Shown here: piece after piece, positions 55,238 to 64,000 of the stretch
Position numbering within the stretch: position 1 is the stretch's first letter
How the letters are laid out: every line of letters begins with the position of its first letter
NCBI GenBank assembly: GCA_963678675.1
Contig: OY783192.1
Span: forward strand, 8,385,736-8,449,735
DNA length: 64,000 nt
Direction: 5' to 3'
DNA from: Xiphydria camelus
Lineage: Eukaryota > Arthropoda > Insecta > Hymenoptera > Xiphydriidae
Notes under the pieces: model-generated
What the model was told of the DNA's origin: nothing
Databases searched by the model: none
What the model saw: only the letters and a program-made list of their open reading frames with translations
Position numbers and translations under genes: made by a program

Positions 55238-56287
55238 AGGAATTAATGATCGGTCCAGTATTGGGCCAGTATCGGTAAACGACACTTGATATTGGCACGA
55301 CACTGCGTAGCCAATACTGGGTGAATATTCTTAGTGATCAGATCAGGTCGACGTTGGTTGTTAAGGCAGGCTCGATACTAACTTTCGAGATGGGCCCGAT
55401 ATTTGATTTCAACTCAATACAGGTTGCCAGTGCACGATATTGCAGTTTGATACTGGCTGGACAATCCTATCCAATTCTGGGTGTTAAGGGTGGCTCAAAA
55501 CTAACTTTCGAGATTCCCGTGTAGAAATTATTTTCAGGCTTTAATAAGAGCCTGCTCATTTGGCCTTATTTATAATCAGGCCTCGATGAGAAAAAATAAT
55601 GAAAGCCCTATGAGGCATTTGAAATTAAAAAATAATTCATGTTGGATTCGAACCCGAACATAGAGGTGTCAGTTTTGTCATAAGCTTATCGTCGATTTCT
55701 GTAAGGAATATCCAGGAGTTCATCAAGTCAGGGCATTCTTAGGATCCGCAACATCGTTATCTATAATCTCATCATAGTAATATACCAGTTATGGTATTAG
55801 TTATAAAGAACACAAATACAATAATGAAGAAAAAGCTAAAATAATCATGTTCCCTGATGGCAAAGATTCGAATCTAATTAATTTTTTTAACATGCTTCTT
55901 AGGCTCATTATTATTTTTCTTCATCGAGGCGTGATTATAAATAAGGCCAAATAAGTAGGCCTTTATTAGAGCCTTAAAAGAATTTCTACACGGGAATCTC
56001 GAAAATTAGTATTGAGCCAACCTTGACAGTCAGTATTGGCCCCTTTTGATCACTAAGAGTATTCGGCCAGTATTGAATAAGACTGCTCCGCCAGTGTCAA
56101 ACTGCAATATCGTGCCGATACTTGAAAGCAATATCGGGCCAATCTCGAAAGTTAGTTTCGAACCAGCTGTAACAATCGGCGTTGCCTTAATCTGATCACC
56201 TAGTATTGGCTACGCAGTGTCGTGCCAATATCGTCTCTGGTTTGCCGATACTGGCCCAATACAAGGCCAATCGTCAATTTCTACGTG
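55238..56287. mobile_element. Nested foldback with CCAGTATTGGC-type sub-terminal repeats
   Basis: Outer arms contain TTGGGCCAGTATCGG and GCACGACACTGCGTAGCC plus inverses, with many CCAGTATTGG-like words. An inner pair begins CCCGTGTAGAAATT at 55517 and ends AATTTCTACACGGG near 55996, enclosing TTGGCCTTATTTATAATCAGGCC-type arms (one base differs between arms). The CCCGTGTAGAAAT word resembles CCCGTGTGGAAAT at 4232. Confidence 0.8.
55638..55730 (-). other. tRNA-like fragment with a perfect B box
   Basis: The minus strand has GGGTTCGAATCCAAC, a perfect pol III B-box, but no convincing A box 35-60 bases upstream and no cloverleaf. Probably a tRNA-derived remnant inside the foldback. Confidence 0.3.
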
Positions 56288-56907
56288 GGTAACCGCATAG
56301 CTAGAAACGTATCTTGTGACTTGATAAATCGAAGACTTACTTTGCATACGTTATATATGGATATTTCCAAATGACTGTTTTTAAAATAGTTTATATTAAA
56401 AGAATATTGTTTCTTAATGTCCTTTTTAATTAGAGTCTTGCCATTTAAAAATAAGGAAGCTTTGAAAAGTTCCGATAGGCTTCTGATAAGGTATAATAAT
56501 AAAGAAATCTTTGTAGACAAGCTCTAATTTTAGCCTCATAGAGAGAGAGGGGGGCCTCTTCTTACCTAAGGATATCCATAACTAATTTCTACATAGGTTG
56601 TAAGAACTACTCTCGGCGAAACTACAGTTCCAGTGTTGGTCCGTTCGCAGTACTACCCGACTGGAAAAAGTAGTAGGGTTCTTATCAGAACCCGATAGGG
56701 CCCCGATTATATACATATGTAACGTAAACAAGTCATAGGGACCTTACCGGGTAAACATGATCGGATCCCGAAAAATGATTAAGAACAATTGCGTTGTACA
56801 ATAATCGAATAGAAAACTGAAATAAATACTTCTACTTATCAATCAGCTATTAAATATTGTTATTGAAGTAAACAAAAATTAAAGAAAAATGGTAACCTAT
56901 TTTCATA

Positions 56908-56998
56908 CTCTACCGGGACTCCAACCTACGCTCTTTAGGATGGGCTGCTTCGAAGCTAGGAATGCTTTCGCACTCTACCAATTGAGCAACAGACTCTT
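56908..56998 (-). pseudogene. tRNA-like pseudogene
   Basis: Minus strand reads GTTGCTCAATTGGTAGAGTG (a good A box and D arm) and later GGTTGGAGTCC (a B box with a changed base). The distance between them is about 20 bases longer than in a normal tRNA, and acceptor and T stems do not pair well. Likely a decayed tRNA or tRNA-derived SINE head. Confidence 0.4.
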
Positions 56999-57109
56999 GT
57001 TCAAATTGTTTAAAACGATGGTATATGAGTTAAAAAAATCCAAATGCGATATAATACTACTTAAGATATAAGGACTTTAATTCTTTGCGGCATAATGAGT
57101 CGTTCAATA

Positions 57110-57545
57110 ATAATTTGCGTTCAAGATACAATTTTTAGACGAGGCAAAGAGACGTGATCCTGACGAGAACTTGATAATGTAACCCTACTGAACCTCTTGT
57201 TCAAGATAAAACTTTGAAACAAAGCAAAAGGACGTGATCCCGGCGAGGGCCCGATAGTATAATCTTACTGAATTTTGCGTCCAAAATACAATTTTCGGAC
57301 CAGGCAAAAGTTACGTGATCTTGACGAGGGTTCGATATGATGTATCGTGGTGGAGGGTTCTTTATTGAATTTGGCGTCAAAATAAAATTTCCAAATGAGA
57401 CAAAATTACGTGATCCCGACGAGGACCCAATGGTGTAATCCCGTTGAACTTTGCGTTTATAAATAAATTTTTTTTAACGAGGCAAAGAAAACATGATCCT
57501 GAATAGGACCTGATCACGTAAACCTTGTGACTTTTACCTGATTTG
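57110..57545 (+). repeat. Tandem array, about five diverged units of 80-90 bp
   Basis: Units share GAGGCAAA...ACGTGATCC.GACGAG..C..GATA..GTAA...TACTGAA. Starts are near 57118, 57205, 57290, 57375 and 57462. Confidence 0.75.
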
Positions 57546-57596
57546 ATCCCGATAAGGATCTCATCGGGCACGCCTGAGTAGGGTATGGCCTCAAGG

Positions 57597-58412
57597 TGGG
57601 GCCAGACATGCGGCTTTCGGCGAGTACCGAGCAACTGCTCGCCGATGGAAATTAGTCTTTAAGCGACTGCTCGGCGAATGCCGAGTAGTGTGGACGGGAT
57701 GCTTGCTGCTTGCCGATGGCCAAATATAGTGCTCGTTCAGTGCTCGCCTGTTCCCGTAGTTTGTTGGTCTTTCGTGGCATATCAAAGCAAACGAATAGTC
57801 GTAAACACAGTGTTCCGTCGCAAGATAGATGGAATTCGGAAGGTCGGTTCTTACCACTTCATTATAATCGCCAATCTAGAGTTAATTAATCCCACCATCG
57901 GTCACAATGACAAGGCAGTCGGTCTGTATCCGCGAATCTAGACTACTAATGAGTTCGCTTTCCCGCAACTTTCCTGAAAGGGTTAATTGTCGGACGAGTC
58001 GTAATGAACCGTTTCTCGCAATACCCATTCAAATAGATACTGCTATTGATGATACAGTATTGATGTTTGAAAAAGTTGGAGCATACGTGTAAAGAAATTG
58101 AACAAGCTGCAGTTTGTTTTGAGGATAAGAAAAACAATCTGCAGTCGGTCGGGATTTTGGTTGAAGGACTTGATATAACAATTTGCTACGGTTTCGTTCC
58201 TTTCGATCGTAATTACGACTCAACGTACTTAATAGAAACGTCATCGTATCTATCGAAGATGACGCCAATTCTTTTGACGAAACGGGAACAAGGCGAGCAC
58301 TGAACGAGCACTACAATTGGCCATCGGCAAGCAGCAAGCAATCCGTCGACACTACTCGGCATTCGCCGAGAAATCGCTCGGTACTCGCCGAATGCCGCAT
58401 GTCCTAGCTCCA
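57597..58412. mobile_element. Foldback with a non-palindromic 520-bp centre
   Basis: Arms contain GGCGAGTACCGAGC, CTCGGCGAATGCCGAGTA, GCTTGCTGCTTGCCGATGGCC and AGTGCTCGTTCAGTGCTCGCC, all inverted at the right. The centre (57757-58282) is unrelated to the arms and includes an open frame at 58067-58303. Confidence 0.75.
58067..58303 (+). other. Open frame in the foldback centre, possible captured gene fragment
   Basis: A 78-codon frame with balanced composition (TCKEIEQAAVCFEDKKNN, VGILVEGLDITICYG, PFDRNYDSTYLIETSS). It runs into the right arm, where it stops. No family recognised and no donor gene known. Confidence 0.25.
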
Positions 58413-58745
58413 CCTTTAGGAATACCCATTTGGATCCTTATGGGACATCGGGATAATTTTCAGTCGGGCAGTATTGGGCAGATCGTTTTATTAGTTCAAG
58501 AACGACTCTCAGCGAAACTATAGTTAGCCCATCCATGGTGCCAGTATCAGGTCAGTCGCTCTATCATTACAGAAACGAATCTCGGCAAAACTACAGTTCC
58601 AGTATTGGTCCAGCCGTAGTACCAGTATCGAGCCGGTTGTTTCACCGGTGAAAGAACGACTTTCGGTAAAACTACAGTTCCATTGCTAGCCCGGTCTTCT
58701 TGTCAGTACTGACCTAATACAGATGTCGAGTACTTGTGAAACAAG

Positions 58746-60329
58746 CGGGCCAATGTCTGACCGTTATTAAACAGAAGATTTGATCAATACTAGGCCAATT
58801 GTTAATGCTAAGTATCGGTTATCATGGTTGAACCATTATTGGCTTAGTGATAGTATTGTAATGCTGTCGGCAATTCCTATATGGGTATGTATAAATATTC
58901 TTAAAACTTTACTTTCCAACTCCAAAAAACTTACCAATCTTATCTCATTATCAAATAATATTTTTATTTGTCATCTTTGCAATATTAATCAGCATCGATT
59001 ACATATTATAATGGCTAATTCTTACGATTAGTTTAGAGTCTTACAGTTTGTTTATTTTAGTAGATAGCTAACTGATCCTTGCACTCCTATTCAAATGAAT
59101 AAGGGCTCGGCTCGTAATAAGAGCGAACGACGGATAAGAACGCTCTTCCGATCGTTAGTAAGAATCATGCAGGACATAACGGTGTATTAACGGAGGAATC
59201 TAAAAACGGCGATATAATTACATGAGGTTGCAGTTTATCCATGATTTAAAGGGGTATAATGTATAATTCCTAGCTCGCTCCCCGTAGCACGCTGCCGTTA
59301 GTGTAAAGTGTAGGTACTTCCGCTAAAGTATCATACCTATAAAATGAAATTAAACTTCCTGTAAATTTATCGGGGAGGTACGACGGTGATGCGGGGCTCT
59401 TCCATGGGTGCTCGATTAATTCGATTTAGATCTGCGGTTTCGCGTGCGAACGTGCATCTACGCGATTCTGCACCGGTTATACGTACACACGTCGCGTCGA
59501 TGGAGCGGGAGTGAAGACGCGCTTCGATTCGGCGAAATTCGCATTGCCCGGAGGCGATAGAAGAAGGAAACTCGTATCGAGTAGATCCCTCGCGCCCGGT
59601 TCTCCGGGAAAAGAAGGATGGGGCTTGATGGAGGAGGCAGAGGCAGTAGTGGTGGTGAGGAGGAAGGAAGAGGGAAAAGCTAGAATTATATCCGCATTTC
59701 AAGACGATAGGAGGGGCGACCCTTATCGATAATGCGTCTCCGAAAGCGCGGCCTTTATAATAAATCGCGAGGAGACGCAGTTAGAGGGGATCAAACTGAC
59801 GTCGCGGATACTCCCCGGCCGCCCGCGGCATCCGATATAAATCGATATAAATTTTCGTGGATTGCGCTTGCTCTCGTGTGGATATAATGCACGCTTCCAG
59901 GCACCTTAACCTGTACGTTTATTTGCGTGCCTTTGTGATACGTATTTGCGAGTGTATGTATGTTGTATTGGCTTTTGGTGTACATTTAGAAAAAAGGAGG
60001 ACCGTTTTAAATAAATATGGTATGTAATTGAATATTCCTATATTTATTTGATTCAATTAGATAGAATTAGTTAGACTTAGAATATAGTGATAGATTAAAA
60101 CATCATTCAATTCAATGAATAATTTATAGATACATATAAAAGAACAGGTGCTGACTCACTGACTGATTCATCAACGCAAGCCGGAATCGCTGAAGCTAAT
60201 TACATGAAATTTAGACAGTAGGTTTCTTTTGTAATGTAAGCACCCACAAAAAAAGGATTTTGCGCAATTCTTTCCAGAAGGTGGTAAAATAGGTAAGTTT
60301 TTGCATGAAAATCTGTAATTTTTAATATA
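58746..60329. other. Unique DNA, GC-rich at 59370-59830, no gene identified
   Basis: Frames on both strands at 59367-59732 are Arg-rich and motif-free. AT-rich on either side. Confidence 0.4.
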
Positions 60330-60400
60330 TCGGGTGGTCTGGAAAGGTTGTGCCGATTTTCGATTTGAATTTAGCGGCACGGACTTTCCGGACAACCTAA
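60330..60400. mobile_element. 71-bp mariner-type MITE, TA flanks
   Basis: TCGGGTGGTCTGGAAAGG and its inverse CGGACTTTCCGGACAACC, centre GTGCCGATTTTCGATTTGAA. TA at 60328-60329 and 60401-60402. Related to 43212-43291. Confidence 0.8.
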
Positions 60401-60563
60401 TAGTTATGAGTATTACTATTCTTGGCTTCCAGGTGGTAACCGCGTTAAAAATTACTAACTTGCCGATGTTTTGCAAACTGCGACGTTTGCGAAACGTTGG
60501 CAAAATAATAATTTTGAATGCGATTACCACCCGGAAGCCAAGGAGTAGTAATACTCATAACTA
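60401..60563. repeat. 163-bp palindrome adjoining the MITE
   Basis: TAGTTATGAGTATTACTA...GGCTTCC and its inverse, continuing through GGTGGTAACCGCGTT-like arms to a short centre near 60485. Confidence 0.8.
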
Positions 60564-61122
60564 CATTGACAATGACCGCGAAAGCCTACAATTTTTGATA
60601 TCTCTCATTTTAGACCTTAAATTTATGAAAATTGGTATTTGGCCTTTCGGTTAGAAATAGAGACGAACGTGTTTCAGGATTTTTGGAAAATCCCGTAACG
60701 GGATAAAATAGGGGATGAACATTTGCATGGGAATTACTATTTATTTCGAGGTCCACGCGGACGAAGTCGCGGGCGAAAAGGTGGTATTGACATAAATTTA
60801 ATAATTGATATTTATTTGACTGAAATTGATATGCTCTTAGGAATATTCAATTATCATATTTATTTGAAACAATGCGGAGAAAATTGAATAGTGACGATTA
60901 CTATGCCAGAATAGCAAGTTGGTTATAGCTTTGACAATATCATGTTGAATGATGTGTAGTAATAAAGCATTCGAATAGTTATGATTACTATTCTGAAGAT
61001 TTTTCAAGAAAATATTCCGAGTGGAAAATTAACTGGACAGCTCCAATAATATAAAGGCCTTGTATAGGCGTTAACTAGGAGGCCACTATAAAAGGTCCTT
61101 AGTTGGGGCCTAGTTAGGCATC
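60564..61122. other. AT-rich unique DNA
   Basis: No gene. GGAATATTCAATTATCATATTTATTTGA-like words recur loosely at 60030 and 60840, with no clear element. Confidence 0.4.
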
Positions 61123-61350
61123 CATAATAATTTTATTTGGGCTTTTCCCGGTAGTGCTTAGCTAGGGCCCATTTTTGGGCTTTAGCTGGGTATACACGAT
61201 AACTTCATTCCGGCTTCCCCATAATTGCCTAAGTGGGGCCTATGTGGGTTTTAGCTGGGCACCCGCAATAACTTTATTCGGGCTTCCCCATCATTGCCTG
61301 ACTAGGGTCAATATGGGTTTTAGCTAGGAATTCACGATAACTTTATCTAC
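61123..61350 (+). repeat. 72-bp tandem repeat, three units
   Basis: ATAACTTTATTCGGGCTTCC-type unit starts at 61126, 61198 and 61270, with a partial at 61337. Units also contain TAGCTGGGC and TGGGGCC. AGTTGGGGCC just upstream (61085) links it to the repeats at 9029 and 14153. Confidence 0.75.
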
Positions 61351-61448
61351 CTCTTCATTTTTATGCTACAGCTTCGGAAATATCCCTGATTATAATCTAT
61401 TTAGAAATCTATTGTTCTTAAACTTACCCCTAATGTTGATTTAATATA

Positions 61449-62409
61449 CATGGGTTATTTGGAAACTTTCCGGACTTATTGACAAGCAGTCATGATGGAA
61501 TTTAATTCTTGCTATCGTCTGATAGATGGTGTTGATAGAATCATAGATAAAATCATGAGCAAAAAGTACTGATCGGAATGACTTGATATTTTTATGAGAT
61601 TCATCAGATGTATCTTATAAAAATGTCAAGTCATTCTGATCAGTACTTTGTTCATAGCACTTTTATAAAGCTGACAGGAGATGTTTTCTTTCGACAATGG
61701 AGAAAATCGAGTATCGTGCACTGATCAAGTTCCTTTATTTGAAGGTAAAAAAATTCAGGAAATAAAAGACGAGTTAGATACGAGTTATATGGTTAAGTGT
61801 CCCCTTCGTACACAACCGTCAAACATTGGGTGGCTGAGTACAAACGTGGCCATACACACATTTTTGATGATGAACGTTCTGGACTCCCAAAAACTGTTTC
61901 AACTGACGAAATTGTGGACTTATTTTTAGTGTATGAAACTGTGATGGAAGATCGTCGATTGATCATGGAGGAGATTGCTGAGGCTTGTAAGATATCAGAT
62001 GAATGGGTGCACAAGATTTCTCACGAGGATTTGGGTATGAGAAAATTATCTGCGCGCTGGGTGCCGCGTTTGCTGAAAAGCGCGTACGGCTTGACATGTC
62101 GCGCGAGTGTCTTGAGCTGTATAAAAAAATCCAGCTGAATTTTGGCGACGTTTGATAATGGTCGATGAAACCTGGATCTAAAATATCTTGGGGGAAAAAA
62201 TTTGGGACAAATGCCGAGGTGGAAAAAGCTGTGGACTGGTATTTTTCATGTGGAGAGAAAGAATTTTTTTCTGACGGCTTGAAGGGTTGGGAGAAACGAT
62301 AGGTTAAATGTATCGAGTTACGAGGAGACTATGTTGAAAAATAAATTTTTGTTTACCTTGAAATATGTATTTTTCGTAAAAATGCCAGAAACTTTTTAAA
62401 TAGCCCACG
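61449..62409 (+). mobile_element. Mariner element, internally deleted, TA flanks
   Basis: Termini CATGGGTTATTTGGAAAC and GTTTCTGG-type inverse ending TTTAAATAGCCCACG, with TA at 61447-61448 and 62410-62411. 961 bp against about 1.3 kb expected. An 83-bp perfect-stem hairpin (61565-61647) sits in the 5' leader and may be a further tiny insertion. Confidence 0.85.
61697..62344 (+). pseudogene. Mariner transposase, internally deleted and frameshifted
   Basis: Starts MEKIEYRALIKFLYLK at 61697, then KKIQEIKDELDTSY, a frame change, TVKHWVAEYKRGHTHIFDDE, the second DNA-binding region ISDEWVHKISHEDLGMRKL and ARWVPRLL. Another shift leads to MVDETWI, carrying the first catalytic Asp. The second and third Asp blocks are deleted. 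The C-terminus GLKGWEKR*VKCIELRGDYV is present, with TAG in place of a Trp codon, ending at TAA 62342-62344. Confidence 0.85.
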
Positions 62410-62411
62410 TA

Positions 62412-64000
62412 TCTGTAACTGTGGAGAACATACAGATTTGTTAAACCAGAAAGTTACTTTATAGTCACTCGGTAGACGTAGTGTCTTTCAATGCTTTTGA
62501 TATACCTACGCTACTTAAATCACTCAAAAGAAGACTGTTCTTAAACTATTGTCAAGTAATAGTATCTTATGTCATTAGGCGGAAACACAGCAAATTCGGA
62601 GTACTCTGATAATTTGACCGCCTCGGATAACATAGAACCTCTAATAATCGGGATTCGAATAAACAGGACTAGTATAAATACAGACTAGGATAGATTTTGT
62701 TTAAAATTCATAGCGTCTGATTTAATCCTCAAAAACTGATTGTTAATGGAACAAACTTGCTTTGTATACGCTTTCAATTTGTCTATACCTCGATATAAGA
62801 ACTAGAACAAACTTTGATCGAATAACGAAACATCAATTGCCTGCGTCCAATTCACGCCCGATGAGACACATCATTTCTCGTTCTCTCTTAAAAAATATTC
62901 TACTCGATCCACCATAACAAAACGTACCGCAAGACCTTTTCGCTTGATTGTCTTCGCCTTCATCCTCCGCGCACGAACGCGCGGGAAAACTGGCCTCCGC
63001 TTCCTAATACCTTATCGCGTTACGGGCACATTGAGCGTGTATAGGTAGGTCATCACGGATGCCGTCGCCATCGTCGGCATGGGGAGCGGGTTCGCCTCGC
63101 TGTTACATTTTTACGAAGGCGATCGCACTTTATATGTATTATGTGCTCCCGAGCACTCGCTCGAACTTTATGCACAAACTGTACGTCATAATCGAATAGA
63201 GAGAATGCTGGGCGCACCTGGCCCGCCGCTACGGTAACTTGACCGCTTTTCACGCCGGGCCGCCGGCTCGTAATTCGATTTCGCTGAATTATCACTCATT
63301 CTGCAAAAAGGATGAATGCGGACGTGCCGAGAATGCGACGTCGACGCGGTGGCCGCAGACCTGGTTGCCGTTTACTTCCGCGCCCACATTCGCGTGACAC
63401 GGGAACACTAAACATCGGTGCGCGGTACATACTCGTATACAGATACGCGCGGTTCTTCGCTATTTCTCCATCTTCCTCTCGCTCTTCCCTGTCTTTCACG
63501 CCCTTTCCGGCGTAATTATACACGCGCCACTTTTGAATTCAAGATTACGCGATTCGCCTCTTCGCACCGAATCCGAGTCGACGAAAAGACCAGGCTACGT
63601 TTTTCGAAGGCTCTTCCGTCACTGTCGCTCTCGTAATATTTTATGAAATTCCAGTTGTCGGTTCTTGCGCGAAATGATCTCGGGCAACTTCCTAGAAAAA
63701 GTGGGTCGTGAAATAGAAAGAAACCGAGCCGATATCAATCTTTTATTATCATCGGACTGGAAGAAATCGATGCCGCGCCTCTATACACATGTAAGTACTA
63801 CGCGTTGGTGACATAGAATAACCGCACCCTTACGCAAATAAGTACCTATCCGTGTTCATATATATCTACCTACTTATAAAGGTACAGTGGTTGCAGCGGA
63901 GTAAAAGTAGGTGACGTAATCGAGTATAAAATCGGAATATCAAGTTGAAGATTCAGAGATCTCTTCTTCATGGATTTCGCCCTCTCGGCACGGAAACGCT
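62412..64000. other. Unique DNA, GC-rich at 62930-63620, no gene identified
   Basis: CpG-containing GC-rich segment with frames open on both strands and no motif. Could hold host promoter or 5' exon sequence continuing past the window, but nothing decides it. Confidence 0.35.

Larger units (their letters stand above)
56580..58745. repeat. Composite repeat region with tandem arrays and an inverted pair
   Basis: Starts with GGCGAAACTACAGTTCCAGT (56617), a motif repeated three times as a unit of about 80 bp at 58497-58740. Between them lie a tRNA-like relic, a tandem array (57110-57545) and an inverted pair (57597-57756 / 58283-58412). Probably one or more non-autonomous elements with repeat-rich ends. 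Confidence 0.6.

Noticed and set aside
55638..55730. Functional tRNA gene
   Set aside because: The B box is good, but there is no A box at the right distance and no cloverleaf.

Overview
This window looks like transposon-dense chromosomal DNA of an arthropod, most likely an insect. The evidence is a spliced transposase gene, several insect-type transposon families (Ty3/gypsy, mariner, piggyBac, pogo-like and hAT-like), AT-rich unique DNA and an assembly gap. Placement in Hymenoptera is only a guess. I found no convincing intact host gene, no rRNA, no CRISPR array and no bacterial or viral genome. Nearly every protein signal belongs to a mobile element, and almost all of those are broken.

Layout, 1-15 kb. 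A DNA transposon with 33-bp terminal inverted repeats (387-3120) carries a spliced transposase gene broken by one stop codon. Several foldback (palindromic) elements follow, then head-to-head copies of a Tc1/mariner-like relic (6.1-8.6 kb). A Ty3/gypsy retrotransposon on the minus strand (9255-14033) has two nearly identical LTRs, a TATA target duplication and an A_AAA_AAC frameshift site between gag and pol.

15-25 kb. A composite repeat unit is split by a solo LTR (15106-15938) with a GAAG target duplication. This LTR holds five hairpins that share one loop but have different, still complementary stems. Next come a piggyBac-type non-autonomous element inserted at TTAA (17851-18487), a purine-rich simple repeat ending in a 200-N gap, a ubiquitin-protease-like coding relic (21853-22173) and another foldback.

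25-44 kb. This part alternates between unannotatable unique DNA, some of it GC-rich, and foldbacks: a pair lying back to back at 29996-31468, one with C/G homopolymer ends, and several small MITEs. It also holds a deleted mariner (34017-34357) and two pogo-like elements with TA flanks (35039-36167 and 38458-39309). The first pogo-like element encodes a PHD-like zinc finger split by a 177-bp hAT-like insertion with an 8-bp duplication.

44-64 kb. Further copies of the repeat units occur here, along with a Ulp1-type (C48) protease relic (46814-47905) and a Tourist-like MITE. A 3-kb cluster of foldbacks and tandem repeats carries tRNA-like fragments (55.2-58.7 kb). The last clear element is an internally deleted mariner (61449-62409).

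The genes do not form a shared pathway. The window records repeated, often nested transposition. In several cases another copy in the same window shows the site without the insertion, so insertion order can be read directly.
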